NCBI GenBank assembly: GCA_025363155.1
Contig: JANYEL010000124.1
Location: forward strand, 1-32,475
DNA: 32,475 bases
Reading direction: 5' to 3'
DNA from: Moraxellaceae bacterium
Lineage (GTDB): Bacteria > Pseudomonadota > Gammaproteobacteria > Pseudomonadales > Moraxellaceae
Part shown: piece after piece, positions 8,321 through 15,281 of the stretch
How positions within the stretch are numbered: the stretch's first letter is position 1
Layout: each line of letters starts with the position of its first letter
Program-made: the position numbers and the translations under genes
The notes under the pieces: model-generated
Seen by the model: the letters and a program-made list of their open reading frames with translations, nothing else
The model's database searches: none
Told to the model about the DNA's origin: nothing

Positions 8321-9039
8321 TGACTGATATTATCCAACATCCAAATATTAACATTTCAGCACGCGATATGAAGGAAGCTGTGGCAACAGTCGCAGACCTG
8401 TTGTATGAGAAAGAAATTATTACTCAATTGGGTTATATTAATTTATGTCGAGTTTCTGAATCATTAAAGTCGTATAAAAGAAGCTCAAGCTGGGAGATCG
8501 TGATAGATCGTGAGCAGGCTATCGAATTTGATATAGCAGAAAATATATTACATGAAGTTGATCCCGTAGTACCAATTCTAAGCTGTAAAAAAATTAGCGT
8601 TAATTTAACTGATCCTGATGTTCTTCCTTTTGAGAATTTGGATATTTGTGTTTTGATTTTGGATTTAAATGGGGAAGTCATTGCACGCTGGCATTTTGAC
8701 CGTGCAAATGATCAGGGTCAAGAAAGAATGCAGCGAGGCCCATTAACACACATTCAGTTTGGGGGACGCGTTCATGGATCAGATAGAAAAAAAGATTTTC
8801 CTTTAAAAGTTCCACGCTGGATTCATCCACCTTTAGATGTGATTTTACTTTGCGAGGCAATAGTTGCGAATTTCTATCCTGAAAAGTGGGACATTATTAG
8901 AGAGAATCCTAGGTGGTGTGATGCTATATCTAAAAGCCAGTTAATATGCTATTCAGCATATTTAAATAAAATGGTTAAGCACTTAAATACAAGTGAAACC
9001 ACTATTCTTCATGCAATGGATGCTAGTGTTTGGCGTTAG
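8320..9039 (+). CDS. Unknown 239-aa protein, third gene of the kinase/receiver operon
   Basis: I do not recognise this family. The protein is soluble, with no signal peptide or membrane helix. Its second half carries a dense run of likely conserved residues: ARWHFDRA (about 127-134), GPLTHIQFGG, then PRWIHPPLDVILLCEAIVAN and NPRWCDAISKSQ. The His/Asp/Trp-rich segment could be an active or binding site, but no nuclease or protease signature could be identified. Translation is coupled to the receiver gene (TAATG). Its 3' end overlaps the convergent methyltransferase gene by 4 bp, leaving no room for a terminator. It could be the effector of the system; that rests on position only. Confidence 0.75.
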   Translation: MTDIIQHPNINISARDMKEAVATVADLLYEKEIITQLGYINLCRVSESLKSYKRSSSWEIVIDREQAIEFDIAENILHEVDPVVPILSCKKISVNLTDPDVLPFENLDICVLILDLNGEVIARWHFDRANDQGQERMQRGPLTHIQFGGRVHGSDRKKDFPLKVPRWIHPPLDVILLCEAIVANFYPEKWDIIRENPRWCDAISKSQLICYSAYLNKMVKHLNTSETTILHAMDASVWR

Positions 9040-10727
9040 CTACCAGATAAATATTTACTACGTTGGCGCCGTATACGAGTGTTACTTAGTTCAGATGACA
9101 GGATTTCAGATATCTTTTTTCCTTCATTCAGCGGGTAAAGTATCAGTTCATCCGCTAATCGTGTTGCCATTAAATGATCACCCTCTCGCATAGATTGATC
9201 AATTCTTAAATAATAGTTCGATATGATTCCTTCATTAATATTTAGAGGAAGAAATACTAATATCTTTTTCATTTCGGTAGGTTCGTGTTTTAAAACGCCT
9301 GAACCATATCTGCGTCCTGTAAATTCAGCCGATAACTGAGAAAAGCTTGTAAGCAATGAAATGGTTATTAAATTTTTCTGAATGAGGCTGAGCTCTTGAT
9401 CTAAAAAGTAAGCACGATGTATGGTATTTGTACAATTAACATTTGCTTCGTTTAGCACCATTCTAGGGCCATAGTGATTCATCACAGATAAGAAAGCATC
9501 TGGGGCTAAGTTGTCATCAGGCGCATGCCAATCTTTACGTTTTAGGAATGTTTTATTATTGTCTATTTTATCTTGCTGGTATTGTGACAAGTACTTTTCA
9601 ATATTTGAATTCTTACTTACACCCTCTACGTGTAATAAATATCCACGAAAGTTTGTGTCGAGAGACTCATGATGGTCTTCTATAGAGTAACTTAACCCTT
9701 TTGCCTGTTTAATTTTTGAAAGAACAAATCGGAGTTCATTCTTAGGAAGATCATGTTCTTTACGAGTTGCTTCATTGATAACAAAGAAAGAATTTGCGCC
9801 TGTAACCATTCCTATATTTAGTTTTATTAGACTATCTAACTTTTGACAATTTGTATTTTTTGCAAGGTCCTCGTAGACACTCAAAGCATCTGGGTTAGTG
9901 CAAAGATATGACGGTCTAGCAGTAACAAATTTACCCTCCCAAGGTGCTAGATCCCATCGGCAAATAATATCTTGTAATTCTGTAAGAGTTGAAGCATATG
10001 CAAAACAAATGGGTTTTGGGTTTTCTTGAGGAAGTTTATTTTTAGCTAATAAAATTACCGTTTCTTCTTCCGTACCCTCTCCAAGAAAGAACCGCTGTTC
10101 CATAAGAATACAAATTGTATTCTCAAAAATCATACCAAGATATTCACGTATACCTACTGCATAATCAGCCTGTAAAATTGCCCCAGGAAGCACCCATGCA
10201 AGACGCCCATTGGGCGCAATAAACGTTGTTGTGTGCAATAAAAAATGTGCCCACAAACTAGCTCTTTGCTCGATATTTAATCCTATTTTTTTCCATCGCT
10301 TAATGTAGTCCTTTTTCTGATCAATCGTTAAATTATGGGCAGAAATATACGGAGGATTTCCAATGCTGGCATTAAAGTCATTTGACCAATGGACACCAGA
10401 AAAAAGCTTCATAAAGTCTTCTAAGATAAACTTTTTATCATTGATTGAACTCCCTAAAATCTTTTTCAAAAATTCAAATGCATTAGGATCTATATCGCAA
10501 CCATAGATCTGCTCCTTAGGAAGGCTACATCCTAGTTCTGTTAAACGGACTTTACTGGCCTCTAAAAAGCCACACTGCCCAAAACTTGGCTCTAAAATCT
10601 TACTATTAGAGTCCGTGATAGCCCAATTAGCTAAAATTTGGCATAAATTTTGTGGAGTATAATATGCACCAAGTTTTTTCTTCTTTTCCGCAAGCTCTAA
10701 AACTAAGCCGTCATTATCTAATCCCAT
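9036..10727 (-). CDS. N6-adenine DNA methyltransferase (Eco57I/PaeR7I-like, NPPY type)
   Basis: The 563-residue protein is a class I SAM-dependent methyltransferase acting on adenine N6 in DNA. Seen in order: LGAYYTPQNL (19-28), SAM-binding motif I in ILEPSFGQCGFLEA (44-57), motif II acidic residues in GCDIDP (76-81) and catalytic NPPY (124-127). The C-terminal part (about 280-540) with GMVTGAN and the segment near EFTGRRYGSG looks like a target-recognition domain, as in single-chain restriction-modification methylases. The order of motifs fits the gamma class. No restriction endonuclease is recognisable beside it. It is transcribed toward the three-gene operon and overlaps the last of those genes by 4 bp. 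It is therefore controlled separately, and could mark host DNA as self for a neighbouring effector, or be an orphan methylase carried by the transposon. Confidence 0.88.
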   Translation of the reverse strand: MGLDNDGLVLELAEKKKKLGAYYTPQNLCQILANWAITDSNSKILEPSFGQCGFLEASKVRLTELGCSLPKEQIYGCDIDPNAFEFLKKILGSSINDKKFILEDFMKLFSGVHWSNDFNASIGNPPYISAHNLTIDQKKDYIKRWKKIGLNIEQRASLWAHFLLHTTTFIAPNGRLAWVLPGAILQADYAVGIREYLGMIFENTICILMEQRFFLGEGTEEETVILLAKNKLPQENPKPICFAYASTLTELQDIICRWDLAPWEGKFVTARPSYLCTNPDALSVYEDLAKNTNCQKLDSLIKLNIGMVTGANSFFVINEATRKEHDLPKNELRFVLSKIKQAKGLSYSIEDHHESLDTNFRGYLLHVEGVSKNSNIEKYLSQYQQDKIDNNKTFLKRKDWHAPDDNLAPDAFLSVMNHYGPRMVLNEANVNCTNTIHRAYFLDQELSLIQKNLITISLLTSFSQLSAEFTGRRYGSGVLKHEPTEMKKILVFLPLNINEGIISNYYLRIDQSMREGDHLMATRLADELILYPLNEGKKISEILSSELSNTRIRRQRSKYLSGS

Positions 10728-10991
10728 AAGTAAGCTCGCTCAACGGAATCACGGCAATTACACATTTAAATTCCTTTATCTTTATACGGAATGCAATGTC
10801 TGCAAAGGGCGAATGATATCAAAAAAGAGTCATCAAAGGTGCGTTTAGAGTAAACCACCACCCTTAAAACCAAAATCATGATTATCTTTTTCATACAATG
10901 TTAGAAGCTTACTCTTTGTTAGATCAGGCATGCTTTGGAAGCGATTCTCAGCAGATGAGAGATTTACATTACAGAGGATAAATTATCATAT

Positions 10992-11007
10992 AGTATGATA
11001 CTTAATT
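10992..11007 (+). repeat. TnsB-type binding repeat, innermost (left end of Tn7-like element)
   Basis: The 16-mer AGTATGATACTTAATT occurs here and again, identically, 55 bp downstream. A variant lies a further 66 bp on. Spacing and order match the three separated TnsB sites of the Tn7 left end. Confidence 0.75.
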
Positions 11008-11046
11008 ACTTAATTTTTACTGCTCTGAGAGACGAAGATCATTTTC

Positions 11047-11062
11047 AGTATGATACTTAATT
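11047..11062 (+). repeat. TnsB-type binding repeat, middle
   Basis: Exact copy of the 16-mer AGTATGATACTTAATT. With its flank it reads TTCAGTATGATACTTAATTT, which agrees at 15 of 22 positions with the Tn7 TnsB site as I recall it, read in the same orientation (TTCAGTTTAAGACTTTATTG...). Confidence 0.8.
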
Positions 11063-11112
11063 TATTTAGGATACTTTTCGACCACCAAAATGCAAGGCTT
11101 TCAGAGCAACCC

Positions 11113-11128
11113 GGTATGAAACTAAATT
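11113..11128 (+). repeat. TnsB-type binding repeat, terminal
   Basis: GGTATGAAACTAAATT matches the other two repeats at 13 of 16 positions. It ends 11 bases before the terminal ACA, the place where the outermost TnsB site sits in Tn7. Confidence 0.75.
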
Positions 11129-11136
11129 ACTCTCCG

Positions 11137-11139
11137 ACA
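11137..11139. mobile_element. Left terminus of the Tn7-like transposon (…CCGACA | CCGCT)
   Basis: Read outward the element ends CTCTCCGACA, i.e. TGTCGGAGAG on the other strand, comparable to Tn7's TGTGGGCG terminus. The element's tnsD and tnsE point toward this end, as they point toward Tn7L in Tn7. The five bases that follow, CCGCT (11140-11144), should be the 5-bp target duplication; the partner copy would be at the right end beside glmS, outside the window. The element thus covers everything from before base 1 to 11139. Confidence 0.8.
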
Positions 11140-11161
11140 CCGCTGATTCAAGCGGCTTTTT
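11140..11161 (+). terminator. Orphan plus-strand terminator, probably that of glmS
   Basis: CCGCT-GATTCA-AGCGG followed by CTTTTT forms a short hairpin with a T tract on the plus strand, but no chromosomal plus-strand gene precedes it; the transposon does. Tn7 inserts in the terminator just after glmS, so this is most simply the distal half of the glmS terminator. The right arm AGCGGCTTTT suggests that the native left arm continued as AAAAG before CCGCT, now on the far side of the element. Confidence 0.6.
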
Positions 11162-11186
11162 ATGGAAAATTCAAAGTAATCAGTAC

Positions 11187-12053
11187 TTACTCCTGCTTAA
11201 ACTCAATATCCACGCGACGATTTGGCGCTAAGCAGTCAATCAACTTTTTCCGATCAGTATCGGTACATTCGTTCAATGGCGCAGTGCTGCCTTTGCCTAC
11301 TGCTTTGATTTTCTCAGCATCAACGCCTTGCAACACAAAGAACTCTTTAATCGTTTCAGCACGCGCAGTGGACAGTTTGAGATTCTGATCATCATTACCC
11401 AATCGATCCGTATGACCAATGATGGTAATACCCTCTAAAGTCGCAATGTTCGCCTTTAATTTCTGCACAAAAGTCCGCAAGGTATCACGAACAGCTTCAG
11501 GCAAATCATTCAGTTTCGACTTATTAAATCCAAAAAGCATATTGGTTGGAAGCGATAATTGAGCGTTTGCAGGGAGTGGCACAGCAACAGGCGCCTCGGT
11601 CTCGATGACCGTTCCTACTGGTAATGGCTGCAAATGAAAAACACAGGTTGGTTTATTAAAATAACTAGCAGATACCTTCATTTGCTCATCAAATTGAATT
11701 TGGTATTGGCAAATGATGTCGGGCTTGTCCAGCTCACGAAATTTAAAAATATAGTGCCACGTACGATCTGTCATCAATTTGGGCAGAAAATGCGTATTAC
11801 CAATCAACATCTGCACTTGGTCTTTATTGAGTCCAGTCCGTAGATTGTTTAAATCGCTTTCATTGCCATAAAAATCATCTTTCAAAAAAGGCATGACCTT
11901 CGCTTTTTCTGGAAAAGTAACCGCACGCTCAAAAGTATTAATAGACGCAGCAGACGCAGTTGCACTCAGCCCAACCAACAATGGCAAAAGCCAAAATTTG
12001 CGCGTACGTAACTTTAAAGAAAAATGAGGCATTTCATTCATAGCGGATTCCAT
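11187..12053 (-). CDS. OmpA-family envelope protein with a BamE/SmpA-like N-terminal domain
   Basis: The 288-residue protein starts with basic residues and a hydrophobic run (residues 20-34) ending ATASA-A, a signal peptide cut near residue 35, so it is exported to the periplasm or outer membrane. Residues about 66-135 (DLNNLRTGLNKDQVQMLIGN, then WHYIFKFR) resemble the BamE/OmlA fold. Residues 170-288 form an OmpA-like peptidoglycan-binding domain, with FGFNKSKL, GHTDRLGND, LSTARAETIKEFF and a final NRRVDIEF. A Pro/Ala linker at about 143-165 joins them. It probably anchors the envelope to peptidoglycan. A second in-frame ATG five codons in could be the true start. Being the first chromosomal gene after the transposon, it marks the far side of the attTn7 site. 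Confidence 0.88.
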   Translation of the reverse strand: MESAMNEMPHFSLKLRTRKFWLLPLLVGLSATASAASINTFERAVTFPEKAKVMPFLKDDFYGNESDLNNLRTGLNKDQVQMLIGNTHFLPKLMTDRTWHYIFKFRELDKPDIICQYQIQFDEQMKVSASYFNKPTCVFHLQPLPVGTVIETEAPVAVPLPANAQLSLPTNMLFGFNKSKLNDLPEAVRDTLRTFVQKLKANIATLEGITIIGHTDRLGNDDQNLKLSTARAETIKEFFVLQGVDAEKIKAVGKGSTAPLNECTDTDRKKLIDCLAPNRRVDIEFKQE

Positions 12054-12130
12054 TCCGTTAAATCATTGTTACCGACTTTTTCAATCACCCTAGATTAAAG
12101 AAGCCGATCAATTGCACGACACATCATACA

Positions 12131-12844
12131 TTAATTTTGTACTGATTCCTGAGTCACCATGACCCGCGCACCCGTCAAAATCATGCGTAACATTGTAATC
12201 GTTTCAGCCATCATTTGCTGTTGTTCTGTCGTAGGTAAATCCATGGCAACTGAGGCCATGGCAAACACCAATCGCGTCATTGCGCGCGCCGCCAGTTCAG
12301 GTTGATGCAAAGTTTGACCCTTTGCCTCCCCAAGTCGCACTAAATCTTGCTGTAACTCATCTTCAAAGAAGCACAATTGACGCTCAACCGCTTGTTTAAA
12401 TGCCGCTGAACCAACTTTGCCCTCACGAAGCAGAATAGGCAGAAAACCTTCGCCAATGCTGAGTTGTTCCATAAATACTTCGATGGAAGTCTGTATCACA
12501 CTACGTTCATTAGATGCCCGCTGACGCGCTTCACTGAGCACTTTACGTAACGATGCGCCTGCAAGCTCAATCAACGAAACTGCTAATTCATCGATATCCC
12601 GATAGTGTCTATAAAAGCTATTCGGTGCAATTCCTGCTTCTCGTGCAACTTCACGTAAGCTTAATGTAGAGATGCTACGGTGAGGTCCGACTAGCTTTAA
12701 TGCAGCAGAGATCAGTTCTTCACTGGAAATAACTGCCTTGCGACCTTGTGGAACACGCTGATTTTGTAGAGGCTGATTTTGCAAAGAAGAGTCTTCCAGC
12801 ATATGGGCAGCTGATTCAGTTAAGGGCGGTGCAGGGTTCAGCAT
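12131..12844 (-). CDS. TetR-family repressor, DesT/FabR-like (unsaturated fatty acid control)
   Basis: The 237-residue protein has an N-terminal TetR helix-turn-helix at residues about 41-95: LISAALKLVGP, then TLSLREVAREAGIAPNSFYR, then HYRDIDELAVSLIELAG. The C-terminal part would bind the effector and dimerise. It is divergent from a ferredoxin reductase and a fatty acid desaturase, the gene content of desT-desC-desB in Pseudomonas aeruginosa, where DesT senses the saturated/unsaturated acyl-CoA balance and represses desCB. The first 35 residues are poor in structure and an internal ATG (codon 15) is an alternative start. A TATAAT on the minus strand at 12885-12880 and a 15-bp palindrome next to it suggest autoregulation. 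Family assignment is firm; ligand assignment is inferred from context. Confidence 0.85.
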   Translation of the reverse strand: MLNPAPPLTESAAHMLEDSSLQNQPLQNQRVPQGRKAVISSEELISAALKLVGPHRSISTLSLREVAREAGIAPNSFYRHYRDIDELAVSLIELAGASLRKVLSEARQRASNERSVIQTSIEVFMEQLSIGEGFLPILLREGKVGSAAFKQAVERQLCFFEDELQQDLVRLGEAKGQTLHQPELAARAMTRLVFAMASVAMDLPTTEQQQMMAETITMLRMILTGARVMVTQESVQN

Positions 12845-12879
12845 ATTTGGATCAACTGTTGGTCAATAAAGCATAGGTC

Positions 12880-12909
12880 ATTATAAAGAGAGTTGTGACA
12901 AAAGGTAAA
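12880..12909 (-). promoter_or_regulatory. Putative promoter of the TetR gene
   Basis: On the minus strand TTTACC (12909-12904) and TATAAT (12885-12880) are 18 bases apart. The -35 box overlaps the palindrome at 12905-12919, fitting autorepression. Spacing and match are reasonable but not proof. Confidence 0.5.
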
Positions 12910-12919
12910 GTTACTTTAC
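12905..12919. promoter_or_regulatory. Palindromic operator GTAAAGT-T-ACTTTAC between divergent TetR and desaturase genes
   Basis: This is a perfect 7-1-7 inverted repeat in the divergent intergenic region. It overlaps the -35 boxes of both predicted promoters, so one bound repressor dimer could block both directions. The likely ligand is the TetR protein encoded at 12131-12844. Confidence 0.65.
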
Positions 12920-12942
12920 ACTTGTCTGCACATGTGTACAAT
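12915..12942 (+). promoter_or_regulatory. Putative sigma-70 promoter of the reductase/desaturase operon
   Basis: TTTACA (12915-12920), a 16-base spacer and TACAAT (12937-12942) precede the TTG start at 12976 by 33 bases. The -35 box lies within the palindromic operator. Confidence 0.6.
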
Positions 12943-12975
12943 AATTATCAATCATGCCACATATGGAGATATCCA

Positions 12976-14049
12976 TTGAACAACAATACGCCACTGCAAA
13001 CACTCGTCCAATCGGTTTTCTCACCAACCGCTTTCGATTTTTGGGCAAGTCATCTAAATTCGACATGGTCTTGGCAGCGTCCACTTGCCCGCATTGTCGC
13101 GCGTCAGGTTGCAGCCAAAGACAGCGTCACTTTAACATTAAAACCGAATCGTCACGCGCAGCCATTTGTTGCAGGACAACATATTAATATTACAGCAGAA
13201 ATTAATGGATCGCGGGTTACTCGTAGTTATAGTCCAAGTCTTGTGCCTAATCAGAGTAGTGTCTTCACCATTACCGTTAAACGAATGAACGGCGGCAAAG
13301 TCAGCAACTGGTTATATGAGCAAGCCCAAGTCGGTCAAGTGTTAGAACTCGGCGTCCCTTTTGGTGAAATGACTTTATCAGTCTTGCATCAGCAGCATGT
13401 TTTTCTCGCTGCGGGCAGTGGCATTACGCCTTTTCTGAGCCTGATTCACGAATGGGTGGCACAAGATGCATTGGGCGATGTCACTTTGATTTATTGGGCG
13501 AAAACCAAAGCCGAATTGTGCTTTGTGGAAGCATTCTCTGCACTGACAGCAAAGCATTCGAACTTGCAGGTTCATTATGCATTGACTCAAGAACCAGACG
13601 ATCTTTCGCACATCAACGCCCGTATTAGCCAAGAAATGCTGGAAAACCTCGTGCCCGATTTAAATCAGCGTGTGGCGTATGCCTGTGGCCCTGCTGGTTT
13701 TGTTGAACAAGCGAGGTCGTTGACACAAGAACAGGCTAAAGATTTTTATGGCGAAGCGTTCAGCCTTCCGCTCATTGCCAATGACAACACTGAACAGGTC
13801 AACATTCATCTGACCAAAAGCAATCGCACTATTCGCGTGGCCAGCGGTCAACCACTTTTGGCGGCGCTAGAAGCACAAGGTTTGAAACCTGAATCGGGCT
13901 GCCGAATGGGCATTTGCAATACCTGTGTGTGCACGAAACAAGCGGGTACGACCGAACACATTTTGACCCAAGATCGTGATCATGAAGCAGGCTCCAGCGT
14001 CCGCATTTGCATTAGCAGTGCCCGCTCCGACCTCATCCTTGATCTGTAA
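12976..14049 (+). CDS. Ferredoxin/NAD(P)H reductase, electron donor to the acyl-CoA desaturase (DesC-like)
   Basis: This flavoprotein passes electrons from NAD(P)H through FAD and a [2Fe-2S] centre to the desaturase. Using a TTG start at 12976 it is 357 residues. The longer frame from GTG at 12895 would place the operator and promoter inside the gene, whereas TTG has GGAG at 12965-12968 and gives the N-terminus LNNNTPLQTLVQSVFSP. Domains in order are the FAD-binding barrel with TRSYSPS, the NAD-binding part with AAGSGITPFLS and YACGPAGFV, and the C-terminal plant-type ferredoxin with C309-x4-C314-x2-C317 and C345. It is co-transcribed with the desaturase 40 bp downstream. Together they match desC-desB of Pseudomonas in gene order. 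Confidence 0.88.
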   Translation: MNNNTPLQTLVQSVFSPTAFDFWASHLNSTWSWQRPLARIVARQVAAKDSVTLTLKPNRHAQPFVAGQHINITAEINGSRVTRSYSPSLVPNQSSVFTITVKRMNGGKVSNWLYEQAQVGQVLELGVPFGEMTLSVLHQQHVFLAAGSGITPFLSLIHEWVAQDALGDVTLIYWAKTKAELCFVEAFSALTAKHSNLQVHYALTQEPDDLSHINARISQEMLENLVPDLNQRVAYACGPAGFVEQARSLTQEQAKDFYGEAFSLPLIANDNTEQVNIHLTKSNRTIRVASGQPLLAALEAQGLKPESGCRMGICNTCVCTKQAGTTEHILTQDRDHEAGSSVRICISSARSDLILDL

Positions 14050-14089
14050 AACAATAATTCTCAATACTTTAAATTAGAGGAAACTCAAT

Positions 14090-15193
14090 ATGGCATCACT
14101 CAGTAGAAATTTGAACGAACAAGAACTTGCCCAATTCGCAGCGGAGATTGATGCCCTACGTGCGGGTGCCGTTGCTGATTTGGGTGAGCAAGACGCCACC
14201 TATATTCGTAAAATCGTCAAAGCGGTGCGTTATACCAATGCCATAGGTCGTGGCTTGCTCATGGCGAGTTTTTTCCCGCCAGCATGGATTGCAGGAACTG
14301 CGCTACTTGGCGCATCAAAGATTCTGGAAAACATGGAACTCGGTCATAACGTCATGCACGGTCAATATGACTGGATGGGCGATCCAACGCTGAACGGGAA
14401 GACCTTTGAGTGGGATATTGTCGGTACGGGTGATCATTGGCGTAAAACCCATAACTATATGCATCACACTTATACCAATATCAAAGGTATGGACGACGAT
14501 CTCGGCTACGGCGTGATTCGGTTGTTCCCAGAACAACGCTGGAAACCGTTCTTTCTCGGTCAGCCGTTGTATGCCGTGATTTTTGCACTGTTGTTTCAAT
14601 GGGGCGTTGCGATTCAAGAATTACGCTTAGGCTTGTTGTTTAATGGCAAGAAAACCATGGAAGAATTCAAAGTTGAATTTGAACCAACCAAACGCAAGAT
14701 GACCCGTCAATTGGTCAAAGACTATGTGTTTTTTCCATTGATTGCTGGCCCAATGGCCTTGCCTGTATTTGCCGGAAATTTCGTTGCGAATGGCATCCGT
14801 AATGTGTGGACGTTCTCGATTATTTTCTGTGGTCACTTCACCCAAGATGCAGAAATTTTCCCAAAATCAGTGCTAAAAGAAGAAAGCCGCGGACATTGGT
14901 ACATGCGCCAAATTCGCGGTTCATCGAATCTGACTGGCGGCAAACTATTTAACATTATGTCGGGTAATTTAAGCCATCAAATCGAGCATCACCTGTTCCC
15001 CGATGTGCCTGCGTGGCGCTATGAAGGGTTATCGGTTGGGGTCAAAGACATTTGTCAGCGCTATGGTCAACATTACAATGAAGGCTCGTTCGTGAGTCAG
15101 TTGTCTCAAGTCGGCTGGCGAATCCTGCGTCATGCTTTCCCGTCTAAAGCCAAACGTCCTGCGCTGGTTACAAATACAGCGATTGCGGCTTAA
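14090..15193 (+). CDS. Membrane fatty acid (acyl-CoA) desaturase, DesB-like
   Basis: The 367-residue di-iron membrane enzyme introduces a double bond into acyl chains, keeping membranes fluid. All three histidine boxes are present: H86-NVM-H90, H121-NYM-H125-H126 and H296-QIE-H300-H301, plus further His residues (H116, H252 region). Hydrophobic segments lie around residues 52-75, 140-165 and 208-245. GAGG at 14077-14080 precedes the ATG. It follows the reductase gene by 40 bp and shares its promoter and palindromic operator. A bidirectional terminator follows. Regiospecificity (probably delta-9) is inferred from the DesB resemblance and cannot be read from the sequence. Confidence 0.9.
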   Translation: MASLSRNLNEQELAQFAAEIDALRAGAVADLGEQDATYIRKIVKAVRYTNAIGRGLLMASFFPPAWIAGTALLGASKILENMELGHNVMHGQYDWMGDPTLNGKTFEWDIVGTGDHWRKTHNYMHHTYTNIKGMDDDLGYGVIRLFPEQRWKPFFLGQPLYAVIFALLFQWGVAIQELRLGLLFNGKKTMEEFKVEFEPTKRKMTRQLVKDYVFFPLIAGPMALPVFAGNFVANGIRNVWTFSIIFCGHFTQDAEIFPKSVLKEESRGHWYMRQIRGSSNLTGGKLFNIMSGNLSHQIEHHLFPDVPAWRYEGLSVGVKDICQRYGQHYNEGSFVSQLSQVGWRILRHAFPSKAKRPALVTNTAIAA

Positions 15194-15223
15194 TGATTTC
15201 AATAGAGTCCAGCGCTCATAAAA

Positions 15224-15256
15224 AAGGATAGCTCCATCGGCTATCCTTCGCTTTTT
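15224..15256. terminator. Bidirectional terminator between convergent desaturase and acyl-CoA synthetase genes
   Basis: AAGGATAGC (15224-15232), a 7-base loop and GCTATCCTT (15240-15248) form a perfect 9-bp stem. TTTTT follows on the plus side and an A run precedes it (15220-15225), giving a T run on the minus side. It can serve both convergent genes. Confidence 0.85.
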
Positions 15257-15281
15257 CACGCGTTATTTTATTGCCAAAATG

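Larger units (their letters stand above)
10728..11186. other. 459-bp gene-free stretch containing the Tn7-like left end and attTn7 junction
   Basis: No believable coding region is present. The left 260 bp should hold the methyltransferase promoter (minus strand), but no clear -35/-10 pair was identified. From 10992 the stretch carries three TnsB-type repeats, the transposon end at 11139 and a plus-strand terminator. Base composition is AT-rich up to the transposon end. Confidence 0.7.

Noticed and set aside
8320-9039. Restriction endonuclease partner of the methyltransferase
   Set aside because: No PD-(D/E)xK, HNH, GIY-YIG or phospholipase-D signature could be seen, and the gene is coupled to the receiver gene rather than to the methylase.
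10992-11128. Repeated 16-mers that could suggest a CRISPR array
   Set aside because: There are only three copies, the third diverged, spacing is unequal (55 and 66 bp), and the position at a transposon end explains them as TnsB sites.
11050-11388. 112-aa plus-strand open frame
   Set aside because: It crosses the transposon junction and runs antisense to the well-supported OmpA-family gene.
12895-12975. GTG start for the ferredoxin reductase
   Set aside because: It would put the palindromic operator and promoter inside the gene and add 27 residues not expected of the family; TTG 12976 has a proper Shine-Dalgarno.
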